Assembly: GCA_022702545.1 (NCBI GenBank)
Contig: JAHRBC010000001.1
Location: 4,464,001 to 4,528,000, forward strand
DNA from: Phycomyces nitens
Lineage: Eukaryota > Mucoromycota > Mucoromycetes > Mucorales > Phycomycetaceae
Direction of reading: 5' to 3'
Length of the DNA stretch: 64,000 bases
This document shows positions 51,901 to 61,388 of this stretch, one piece after another. The notes under the pieces are model-generated. The model searched no databases and was not told where the DNA came from. It saw only the letters and a list, made by a program, of their open reading frames with translations. A program made the position numbers and the translations under genes. The first letter of the stretch is position 1. Every line of letters begins with the position of its first letter.

Positions 51901-52347
51901 CTTTGACGGCAGTTGCAAAAAGTGAGTACACAATAAATACTCATCGCTAGACAAGGTGCTGATTAGATAACGTATCTAATACCAATGCCACATACTCTTC
52001 CACATCCTTCAATTCCTTGAGCTCTTTAAGAAGCTGTCTTGCCATGGACAGAACAATGCTATCGTCTTCGTCTTCATCATATTCCTCTTCCTCTTGACTC
52101 TCCTTGACATCATAAAACTGGATTAATATGAGTGATGGACAAAATGGATTGAATAGTAATATTTCAATTATATATATATATGTGTGTGTATAAATATAAA
52201 TATAAATATATATATTATACTTTGCGGCATATCAATCTCAACTATCCATCCTACATTAACCCAAAATACCTTTTCGTCCTTTCTCAGCCTTTTACGTTCC
52301 CTATAGTCCTTGTCTACAGTACCATGTCGCTTTGGTCTTCCTTCCAT
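48950..52347 (-). CDS. Double-bromodomain, ankyrin, AT-hook protein (RSC4-like)
   Basis: Twelve exons: 52347-52270, 52117-51996, 51958-51841, 51788-51660, 51605-51401, 51338-51072, 51046-50880, 50822-50506, 50457-50355, 50285-50157, 50080-49384, 49323-48950; 901 residues. Order: bromodomain 1 (about residues 35-150; KKLYADYYEIIKQPIAL), basic linker, ankyrin repeats (about 225-350; GPLHAAAYYGDFKLCQALI, ATPLGWAAFG, KNIHGQVPLDV), AT-hook KKRRGRPPK, bromodomain 2 (about 430-550; RKEYPDYYRVIKDPRSLAMI), a Gln/His-rich tract, and a C-terminal beta-rich domain ending VLFVTLPW. This suits an RSC/SWI-SNF subunit reading acetylated histones. One intron has a GC donor (51400), and exons 6-7 are joined by a 25-nt putative intron that needs proof. 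Confidence 0.88.
49608..49772. repeat. Coding CAG/CAA/CAT repeat (Gln/His tract)
   Basis: On the minus strand this trinucleotide-rich stretch encodes about 55 residues almost all Gln, His and Leu in exon 11 of the bromodomain gene. Such tracts are often length-variable between strains. Confidence 0.9.
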
Positions 52348-52800
52348 CGCTATCAATCGGGGGGTTTCAAAAAAAAAAAGAGGGCAAATAGACTGTCGAT
52401 TAGCAAGCAAGAATATTAGCTATTTAATGCAGTGGGATGATTGAGAATTCTAAAAGAAATTAGAAAAGCATAATGATCTATGCAAACTAGAGGATGTTTC
52501 TATTCTTGCTGGAAACCAAAGATCATAATGAACAACGCGGGTTGTGTGATTATGGTAATTGACCAAAGATTTCGCAATTCTCTACTCTAGGGTGAATCCT
52601 TGGCTTGAATCCATTTAAAAAAGCATAATGCACCTGCCTACAAGCTAAATGGCAATACAAGTACAGGCTTTATTACCTATTTGCTGGTTCTTTGGGTATT
52701 CTTAAAGGGTTAGTCAAACACGTATTGATAGTCAAGTCCAATAAATTACTGAGTTTGAAACCATTAGAGGCCAAAAGAGGACTGCCAATGACAATTGAGT
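52348..52800. other. Intergenic region
   Basis: 453 bp between the subtilase stop and the bromodomain-gene start, both on the minus strand. It holds the promoter of the bromodomain gene; no ORF or RNA seen. Confidence 0.55.
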
Positions 52801-55800
52801 TTATTCATAGTAGATCACTGGAGAAATCCAACTATCGTAATCTTCAGCTTTTTCGGGAGCACCAAACACTCGCAGAGCCATGATACGAAGTCTATAATAG
52901 CCAGGAGCTACATTGATGTATATTGGATTCCTGGGATTCACAGCTGGATTAAAAGTCTCACCGGGAAGTTTGCGCCGAATGATGCCATTCCAATAAATGA
53001 CATAACTATCTTCAGGATTGACTGGGTTGTTTCTTGCTATAAACACATCAGCTCCATTAGGAAGGAACCCATAGACCCTGCTGGGATTCCTTGCATTGAC
53101 AACCATGACGGTTATTAGAGGAGAGCCTCCAATCATTTTGGCGACAAGGGCAACAGGCTCATTGGCTGTGGCTGTTACGTCTGAAATATATGGCGAGGTA
53201 TTATTGATGTTGAGTACAGGAAGGGTTCTTATATCGGTCGTCAGACCAGCATAGGGAATGTGCTGGTTAAAATTTTTGTTGCTACTCTGGACCACAATGA
53301 AGCCAGAATATATAGTCGGCGGGAGACCTGGAGGCGTGGGCGGCAATGAGATGTTGATGATTATGTTCGCCTGCTGTTTAGAAGGGATCTCAAAGAATTT
53401 CACGGGAAATTCAACAATGGCCTCTACTTCGTGGTTTGTTAACATGATGGGTTCTGATAGGGGAAAAGGATTGATTGTGGAATAGTCATTGGCATAACCT
53501 TGGGCAGAACCAGCTGGCATATGAGAGAGACTATATATTACTGGCTTTGTATCATAGTTTTTAAATGTGACGGTATATGGAGTAAAGACTCCATTTCTGT
53601 TATTGTTGTTTAATCGGATCTGCTCAGGGAATATAAGAGTAGTGGCTCCTAGGACTTGTTCAATGTTGATTAGACCGCCACCCTGTCGTGCGACTGTCTC
53701 GGGAGTATTGGTTCCAAACATATTGTAAGGGCTGCCATTGTTAACGACAAGTGTCCTAATGATGTATGTATTGATCTCTCCAATGCCTTTATGGGCCTCA
53801 TGGAGCAGGGCAACGATTCCAGCAGCATAAGGGGAGGCCATACTTGTTCCACTACAAAGCATATTGTTTTTTTTTATATAAATATTTATGATATCCCACT
53901 GTCATCATTTACCTCATGGTAGCATATCCGCCCATTGTCAATGGATACCTATTCAAATGTCAGAATAAAAATTATGTCTCAAGAGCCTTACGTTGAGAAT
54001 ATGTCTCCACCAGGAGCACTTATGTCTGGCTTAACACTCAGGTCAGGACCCAATCCCCAAGAGCTAAAGGCACTTATCGTCTCTAGTTTTGGTCAATAGA
54101 AATGCACAAGAGGTATGTCTCCAAGACTTACTTGCTCTCTTGATTGGCAGAATGATATTCCCTTTTGGAAAACTTGCTTTGTATCCAGGATTATCATTGG
54201 TAAAACTCCAGAGATATTCTGCATCATCAAAGGCAATCCCACCAAAAGAAATGGTGATATTCTCATTGTCGATTCTAGGAATTATAGGGTCCATTGTGAT
54301 TGCGTATACCAAGACGGCCTTGGCACCTGCTTCCTGGGCATTGAATATCTAACCCTATAGCATTATAAGGCTGTATAAACTACCCGACCAATTTACCTTT
54401 GTATCCAAAGCACAACCGCCTGAAGCAATTATGGCAACCTTGTCACTCAGATCTGGTAGATATAAGCAGGCATCTAGTGCAGCCAGGAATTCGTTGGAAG
54501 CAAAGGCGATTTCAGAGCTTGAAAAGTTGAATGAATCGACCGCAGGGGTTACATAGGCTAATGGATATCTTTAGTCAATAGAAATACCTAGTTGATTGAC
54601 TTACGAATACGGGTGCCATGGACAGAGAAAACATGAGAGAGTAAATGTGTGTTGTGTATACTTGCGATGGATATGACATGTTTACCCAATGATGGGACAT
54701 TTATTTTAAAGAAGCCCTGTTCTCCTTCATTGCCAGCAGCAGCCATCACAATTGCACCTTCAAGGACAATTTTATCAGCCAATACTGCAACTGGGGAATC
54801 TGGCCATCCCACATCACCAATCGAAAGATTGATGATATCCATTCTATCGGCAAATGCTCTCTCGAGTGCCTTCATGATAATATCATCCGTAGTACTGCCT
54901 CTACACCCAAATATCTTGTAGGCTCCCAGCGTAACTATGGCAGGTTAACATATCAGTATTCACCAAAGAAAAAGCAAATACTCACTATACCTTTGGGAGC
55001 AATTCCAGTAAAGTTTTTATCAATGTCATTGGCTCCAATTATGCCTAAAGAACAATTGAGATTTGCGTTCTCCTGTGGTTGCATTATTACCAGCTACATG
55101 TGTTCCATGTCCATTACACACATCGCGTGGATAATTGTTTGGAATCGGATCATTCTCTCCATCATAATCATTGCCAACAAAATCATATCCATAGGCAACC
55201 TTGCACCCAATGCCATAGCATCCTCCCAAAGCAGGGTGGAGAAAATCGATTCCTAATCACAGGAATTGCCACAACGATTGGAATCTTGAGGATTAATCAA
55301 GCCTTTTAAGCACAGGAATACCAATTGATATATGCTTACCACTATCAATAACACCAACTTTGACGCCTTTTCCTTCAAGTCTTTTAGAGAGAGAGAAAAA
55401 AGAAGAAGAACAATGATTTTGTAAATAAATGGTTTGTACTCAGAATATAAAAGCTACCCAAATATCTCTCTGACCCGAGTTACTCCAGTGGTCTTGTAAG
55501 TGTCAAACATATCTGATGATGGGTCTCCAAAGGTAGGTGGGTAGATGTCTGGAATAGGAACCCGGGACTTTTGGGATATTGTTAGACTTTGTAAGATGGC
55601 TCCTTTTTTTGAATTTGGAATCTACTAACCACTGGCCATATTTGCTTGATATTATCTGCATTGGATAAATAGCCTATGGCATCTTTGTCAGAGTCAAATT
55701 TAATGGATACAGCATTCATTAGCATGTACTCTTGGCGTACTACATGGCTAATGTTGTGAAATTTAAGGTCTTCATAAAAGTCAAGACGACGATCTAGAAA

Positions 55801-55932
55801 GCGTCCCGTGCGACCATGGTTATCGGGTTCCTTGAACTCAATGACATAGGAATTTTTTACGATTCGGTTCCCTGCAAAGGCAACCGACAGGTTTATAAGT
55901 GTACAGATTAAAATGGGTATAAACACACGCAT
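52801..55932 (-). CDS. Secreted subtilisin-like serine protease (S8) with PA domain
   Basis: Eleven exons: 55932-55630, 55567-55458, 55380-55340, 55252-55091, 55044-54991, 54934-54605, 54557-54397, 54348-54132, 54082-53992, 53948-53913, 53851-52801; 851 residues. A signal peptide ([20 protein letters not shown]) is followed by an I9-type propeptide ([10 protein letters not shown]). The catalytic triad is complete: D150 (VIDSG), H200 (GHGTHVAG), S505 (SGTSMASP); oxyanion N292 is in AAAGNEG. A PA-type insertion ([14 protein letters not shown]) lies between N292 and S505, and the C-terminal 340 residues form beta-rich Fn3-like domains. Architecture equals large fungal extracellular subtilases of nutrient acquisition. 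No GPI or TM end is seen. Family is certain; substrates are unknown. Confidence 0.94.
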
Positions 55933-56514
55933 ACAAAAAGGAAAGAAGAAGAAGAAAAAGAAGAAGAAGAAGAAAGAGCACCAAGGTTCCAAAAGAACAA
56001 ATATAAAAGAAAGAAAGAGTAGAAACCAGATGATTTTGATGATATATTTAGGCTGTTGAAATCCTATAGTAAAAAAAAAAGGTTGTTTAAATAGAATCAG
56101 GTTTGGTATGCCAGAAACACATTGCTGGTATGATGGTATGCGTCTAGTATGTTATTGGAACAATAAGGTCTTTTGTAATTGTGCCTAAAATGTATCTGGG
56201 TAGAAATGTGAATAGGTCCATGATGATAAATATTCTAGACTCTACAAGACATACGATTTATCTAGGTGTGATTAAATTGTTTAATATCTATATTATTTAT
56301 TCAATACAGATATAACACTTGAACAATTACTCTATAGAGTAAAGTGATAGAAAAGAGGTTGATTAAATCGATTGTATCCTATGAATAGATTTCGCTTGTG
56401 GGTCTTTTTTTTTTTAAAAAAAAAAAAAAAGAATATTAAATGTGCCTGAACAAATTGAAGATTAATCAAAGAATCAATTCTGCTCTTTAACCCTGCGATT
56501 CGAGTATTGAATAT
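55933..56514. other. Intergenic region
   Basis: 582 bp between the subtilase start and the dynactin p25 stop, both minus strand. A GAA-rich run (55940-55978) marks the subtilase 5' leader and a long T-run/A-run palindrome lies near 56405-56430. No gene recognised. Confidence 0.6.
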
Positions 56515-57350
56515 TTAATCTTTTGCAGTAAACTTTGCATAGTAATCTTTTGTCTTGTTCTCATACAACTCCTGTGTACATTCAGGTAATTCATCCTGGT
56601 AGCTACCTATCAACACAATTGTCAGATAAACACAGCTAATCAATCATAAAACAAACTTGCCTGGAGAACCTGAATAGACCGAGAACGAAGGAACGACTGT
56701 GTTGGGTGGTATTACTGTATTGTCAGTAATGCAGCAACAATCCTTGATCATGGCAAATCGACCCTAGAATGGATTGTATTAAGCACCAGAATTGAACCTT
56801 TTCTCCAGACTCACAATGATGCAGTTCTTTCCTATAGTCACATATGATCCTATTGTAGCAGCCTCAATGATACTTCCTTCACCAATCGTAACATGGTCTC
56901 CAATCTTCATAGGATAGTAGCTAAATACACTACAAAAAAATTAAGTATATACTCCAATTCGTATCAGATCAATACCCTTTGTATGTTTTGTAGGGAGGAC
57001 GGATAATAGACCCTTGGGCAAGCAAACAGTAGCGACCAATGGCAATCACAACTGCATGACCACCTCCTGTCCTTCGTAAATCACCACGAATCACACAATC
57101 AGTCTGGATGATTGTCTATAGGATGAATTTATTTTAGTAAAAGATTGAATCCTGGCTTCCATGCTTGCCTTGCCACCTAGAATGATATTCTGACTTCCAC
57201 AAATGACGGATTTTCGGCTAACTTTATTGCCAGTGTCCTAATCTTTCGTTTGTTTGCGTCTCTGATTATTATCTTTCTTTATAGAGACCAATATAGACTT
57301 ACAGTCTCGATATATTCTGCTCGATTGTAATTGGTAATTGGGGTCTCCAT
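56515..57350 (-). CDS. Dynactin subunit 5 (p25)
   Basis: Six exons: 57350-57303, 57237-57169, 57115-56976, 56929-56815, 56763-56661, 56606-56515; 188 residues, close to the 182 of animal DCTN5. Left-handed beta-helix protein: hexapeptide-type repeats run from [17 protein letters not shown] through [57 protein letters not shown] to SGSPG and [17 protein letters not shown] at the end. p25 with p27 and p62 builds the pointed-end complex of dynactin, which binds cargo adaptors such as those on early endosomes. Two of its five introns have GC donors (57168 and 56660). The match to DCTN5 is along the full length. Confidence 0.96.
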
Positions 57351-57629
57351 GTTGAATGATGGCCAAGATGATTATTATTATTATTTAAATAAATGCCTAA
57401 ACTGAGTAAGGGGATGAAAGAATAAACAAAATTGTAGTGACACAGGATCCTCTTCCTGCGACTTTTTCTTTTTCTTTTTCTTTTTCTTTTTTTAATTAAC
57501 AAAGCTAGATATAATCACATAATGTAAAGCATTTATTCAAACATATGTCTAGTTTACAAAGATGGTATGGTAGACTATATCCAATATATCCAATATATAT
57601 ATATATTAAGATACTCGATTCGCCTTGAT

Positions 57630-58808
57630 CTATTCCTCCATACGTTTCTTTAAGCTATGAGGATCATATCCATGAACACCAAGATCATTTCTGGTTTCTA
57701 AAGGGTCTTCAAGTGTCTGTCTCAAGTAGAATTCCTACATAATAATAATAATGTTAAGCGCCAAGTCCTCAATGGCTCTCCATAAAGACTTACCAGAAAA
57801 CCATCTTTGTTCAACCATCCCTTTGCATTGCTTTCAAACATTTGGCCCATCTGGCGCAAGAAAGCCGGTGGTGGATGAGATCCATTGGTTGTGAAGATGA
57901 AGCTGTCTAATTCTTTGGGGTTAAGGGCACCGTCCCTATCTTTATCAAAATGGTCAAAGATCTCGAGAAGAACTTCTGTCAATGGAGATGAAAGCGAATC
58001 CTTATCCAATAATGGGGGTTCATCTTCGTCTCCTTTATAGCCAGACAAGATGTTTTCGATTTCTTCTTCCAAATCTAATAGTGTGAACAAGGCAATGGGG
58101 TTAAAACAAAAGGGCTTGCTTTGGTCTAGTCAAATAACTTGCCATCAATAGGCTCGAAATCCGGATCTGCTGCACGTCCCATCTGCAACAAAATCATTGC
58201 TTCTTCCAACTGGTTAAGCACAAAGAGAATAAAGCCAAGGATGTAATAGCAGCCCGAATGACCAGGGAATATGTCTATTAAAGGTGAGTAATATATTCAA
58301 AAGGTACACACCTATAGCTTACCGAGAATACGAATCATTTTTGAAGCTACCTGGCTCAACACCTGGATGTTTCCATCGTTTTGGAATGTTTTGAGATAGG
58401 CCTGTGCTTCTGTGTATTCTTTATCTGCCTGATCCATCAGTTCGTCGTTTTTGGACTCATCGATTGATGCATTCTTTGTAATGTAATAAGTATGCCAGTT
58501 TTCAGGTTCTTTTCCAAATCTCTGTCTCAAGTCATCCCCAAGGTCAAGTCCAGTAGAAGTTGAGAAGATTGTGTAGACATTAAACAGATTTCCAAAGTCA
58601 TGGACAGTCTTTCTATACCAAGAAAAAAATTAATAAAATGCATTTATAAAAACAAATCATAAACTTACGCTTTCCACAGACTGCTGTTGGAGAAGATGCA
58701 ATAGAGCTTCTTGGAGGCCAGAGACAATGAAAAGATATCCCGAGGATCCAGTAGATAGGCTAATTGTTGGAGGACAATGTCAGGGAAGTTTTCAATCGAG
58801 GCAACCAT
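57630..58808 (-). CDS. F-box protein with TPR-like and EF-hand regions
   Basis: Five exons: 58808-58669, 58612-58323, 58274-58143, 58074-57794, 57734-57630; 315 residues. Residues 5-47 form an F-box (NFPDIVLQQLAYLLDPRDIFSLSLASKKL), a link to SCF ubiquitin ligase through Skp1. The middle is helical and includes a TPR-like hairpin (HSGCYYILGFILFVLNQLEEAMILL). A canonical EF-hand loop lies at residues 231-242 (DKDRDGALNPKE), followed by a degenerate second hand (AKGWLNKDGFLEFYL) and a C-terminal RNDLGVHGYDPHSL segment that recalls EF-hand-associated sequences. A calcium-regulated ubiquitin ligase subunit is a reasonable idea but is inference. The intron 58142-58075 has a GC donor. Coding status is secure. 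Confidence 0.88.
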
Positions 58809-59385
58809 GGCAATTGTTTCGGTTTAATACCAAAAATCATGCGATATTTGATCGTCTCAATTTTCTAGGAGACACCCTTTCACTGGTGGCTTAGATATGT
58901 TCTCATCAATACAGCCATGGACCACAAGCAGAATAGACGCTAATGCAGTCTGTCTGGTACTGCAGAGCATAGAAAAGGGCTGTCAAAAATATATTCAGAG
59001 ACGATAAATAATCGTTTAATATTCATTAATAATTGTACAGCAAATATTAAATATTCAATATTAAACCTGTCAATCAAATGACAGCTACCTCTATTCTACA
59101 GCTATATACAGATATATATATATATATACAGATATATATATATATTCTTATAATCGCATCAAATGCCATATTATATTGGCCATAAAGCTAATACACATCC
59201 TATTATAAATATCCCCTTTATTTGCTGCAAGTGCCATTGTCGTCATGGCTGTCAATGGTAGAATGATCATTGAATGTCAGTTTGAGTCGCTGGGATTTTT
59301 ATATATATAAAGCCCGTGCAACATCAAGACTAGCGTCACAGAGTCGTGTTCTAAAGTGTTTTCCTTTCACTCAGAGTTCTCCATC
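58809..59385. promoter_or_regulatory. Shared divergent promoter region (F-box / CAP) with TATA-like element
   Basis: 577 bp between divergent start codons. A TATA-like TTTTATATATATAAAG lies at 59297-59312, about 75-90 bp before the CAP start, a common position for a fungal core promoter. Two ACAGATATATATAT repeats occur near 59107-59142. Function inferred from position and sequence. Confidence 0.45.
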
Positions 59386-61156
59386 ATGTCTGAATTCCAT
59401 TCACTTGCCCATCTCATCAAGAGACTAGAGGTGGCCACAACCCGTCTTGAAGACCTTGCCTTGTCAGCCTCTTCGGCCTCTGCCATTTCTGCCACTTCTC
59501 CCACTAATCCTTCTTCTCCTGCCTCGGCACCTACCGCAGCCTCTCCTCCATCAGTACCCGAAGTCCCATTATTAATCGAGAAGCAGGATGAAGCCATCAC
59601 TGCTGCTGTTCAGAGATACCTTGCTCTCTCGGAAGAACTTGGCAGCCCCATTGCAGAACAGGTAGATGAAAAGAATGAAATATACAAAAAGGTATTGAAC
59701 TGGCCTTCTCTTTCAAGGCAGCTTTGGTCGCCAGTGCTATTCAAGCCGAAAGGGACATCCTTCGTGTCTCTACTCTGGCACAAAAGCCAGCGATGACTTC
59801 TCCTGTCTTTGGAAAGCTCATCACCCCTCTCCAAACTTTGATTGGCGAGATTGTTACTATCAAGGACGCCAACCGCGGTACTGCCATGTTTAACCACCTC
59901 AGTACCATTGCCGAAGGTATTCCAGCCCTGGGATGGTTCACATATGTAAGAAGAATATGCAAATATTGCAATATTGCAAAGTATCTAAGATATGCAATGT
60001 ACTATAGGACCCCGCACCTGGTCCTTTTATACGGGATATGAAAGATGCCGCTCAATTCTACGGTAACCGCATCGTCAAGGAGTGGAAGGGAAAGTGAGTA
60101 AATAACATGTCAGATCCGAGGAGACTAAAATATCTTTAAATAGAGATCCCAAACACGTCGAATGGGTACAATCTTTTGGCGCTATTCTTGATGGCCTTGG
60201 GCGCTTCGTCAAGGAAAGCTACCCAACTGGATTGCCATGGAATCCCAAGGGAGAGAACCTTGAGACTTACATGAGCCAGAACAACGTTTTTACTGCTAGT
60301 GCACCATCTCCTCCCCCAGCACCTACTCCTGCTGCTGGAGGTCCCCCTCCCCCTCCTCCCCCTCCCCCTCCACCACCACCACCACCACCTGCCATGGAGG
60401 TAGGTGGGTCAGACAAGCCTACTGGTGCTGCAGCCGTGTTTGCCGAGATTAACAAAGGCACAAGTGTGACAGCTGGTCTGCGCAAGGTGGACAAGAGCCA
60501 GATGACTCACAAGAACCCTTCATTGCGTGCAGGAAGTAGTATAGATGCAGGAAGCAGCAAAAAGCAGGCTCCTCCTACACCCTCTAAACCCAACAAATAT
60601 ATTCTCAAGAAGCCTGCTAGAACCACCCTAGAGGCCAACAAGTGGGTTGTCGAGAACCATGAGAACAACAGCTCAATTGTCATTGAAGACACTGCAATCA
60701 ACCAGGCTGTCTATATCTTTGGCTGCAAGAACTCGACCATTCGCATCAAGGGCAAGGTCAATGCTGTCACAATGGGTAAGTGCTTAAATAATTATTGCTT
60801 CATCAAGTCTTAACTAGTGTGGATTTGGGTATATAGATTCATGCGTCAAGTGTGGTATTGCCATTGACTCTACAGTTTCTACTGTTGATCTTGTCAACTG
60901 CAAGTCGTTTGCTCTCCAGGTCTTCAACATCACACCCACAATTGCTGTCGACAAGTGCGATAGTGGTGAAATTTACCTTTCCAAGGAATGCTTGGGTGTA
61001 GAAATTCTTTCTGCAAAGTCTAGCTCTCTTAATGTTCTTGTTCCCGAGGATATTGAGGCTGAGGATAGTGAAATGAAAGAGCTCTTTGTCCCTGAACAGC
61101 TCAAGACAACTATTGTCAATGGCAAGCTTGTCACTACCTTGATTGAGCACGCATAG
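59386..61156 (+). CDS. SRV2: Adenylyl cyclase-associated protein (Srv2/CAP)
   Basis: Five exons: 59386-59661, 59718-59945, 60008-60093, 60144-60775, 60837-61156; 513 residues. The N-terminus (HLIKRLEVATTRLEDLA) is the RLE motif that binds adenylyl cyclase and oligomerises. The helical folded domain follows (PTGLPWNPKGENLETY at its end), then a run of about fifteen prolines that binds profilin and SH3 proteins, a WH2-like KVDKSQMTHKN segment, and the C-terminal CARP beta-helix (WVVENHENNSSIVIEDT, QAVYIFGCKNSTIRIKGK) that recharges actin monomers. The acidic block GEIYLSKECLGVEI and the end LIEHA complete it. CAP joins Ras/cAMP signalling and actin turnover. Full-length match; identity secure. 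Confidence 0.96.
60347..60396 (+). repeat. SRV2: Proline-codon repeat in CAP
   Basis: CCN-rich stretch coding for about fifteen consecutive prolines between the CAP folded domains, likely the profilin/SH3 ligand. Likely length-variable. Confidence 0.9.
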
Positions 61157-61388
61157 TGTTGCAGACAGTAAACCTTTTCTTGACATAAACCAATAAATAT
61201 TATACACACATATATATACATATATATATTTTCATTTTAAACTTCTTTTTTCTGGAACAGGGCACTAGAACCGTACAAGAATATATATATAAATATATAT
61301 ATTATCTATATTAAAATTCCTAGTCACGGTCTGTAATCTAGCCAAAGTTGCCTCAATACTTGGCAAGAAGTTCGAGGAGGACGATCCC
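61157..61388. other. Short intergenic region
   Basis: 232 bp between the CAP stop and the VPS53 start on the same strand, containing the CAP 3' end (AATAAA near 61192) and TA runs. The text just before 61389 stays open in one frame (AKVASILGKKFEEDDP) and could be upstream coding or leader, so the VPS53 start is not certain. Confidence 0.5.
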
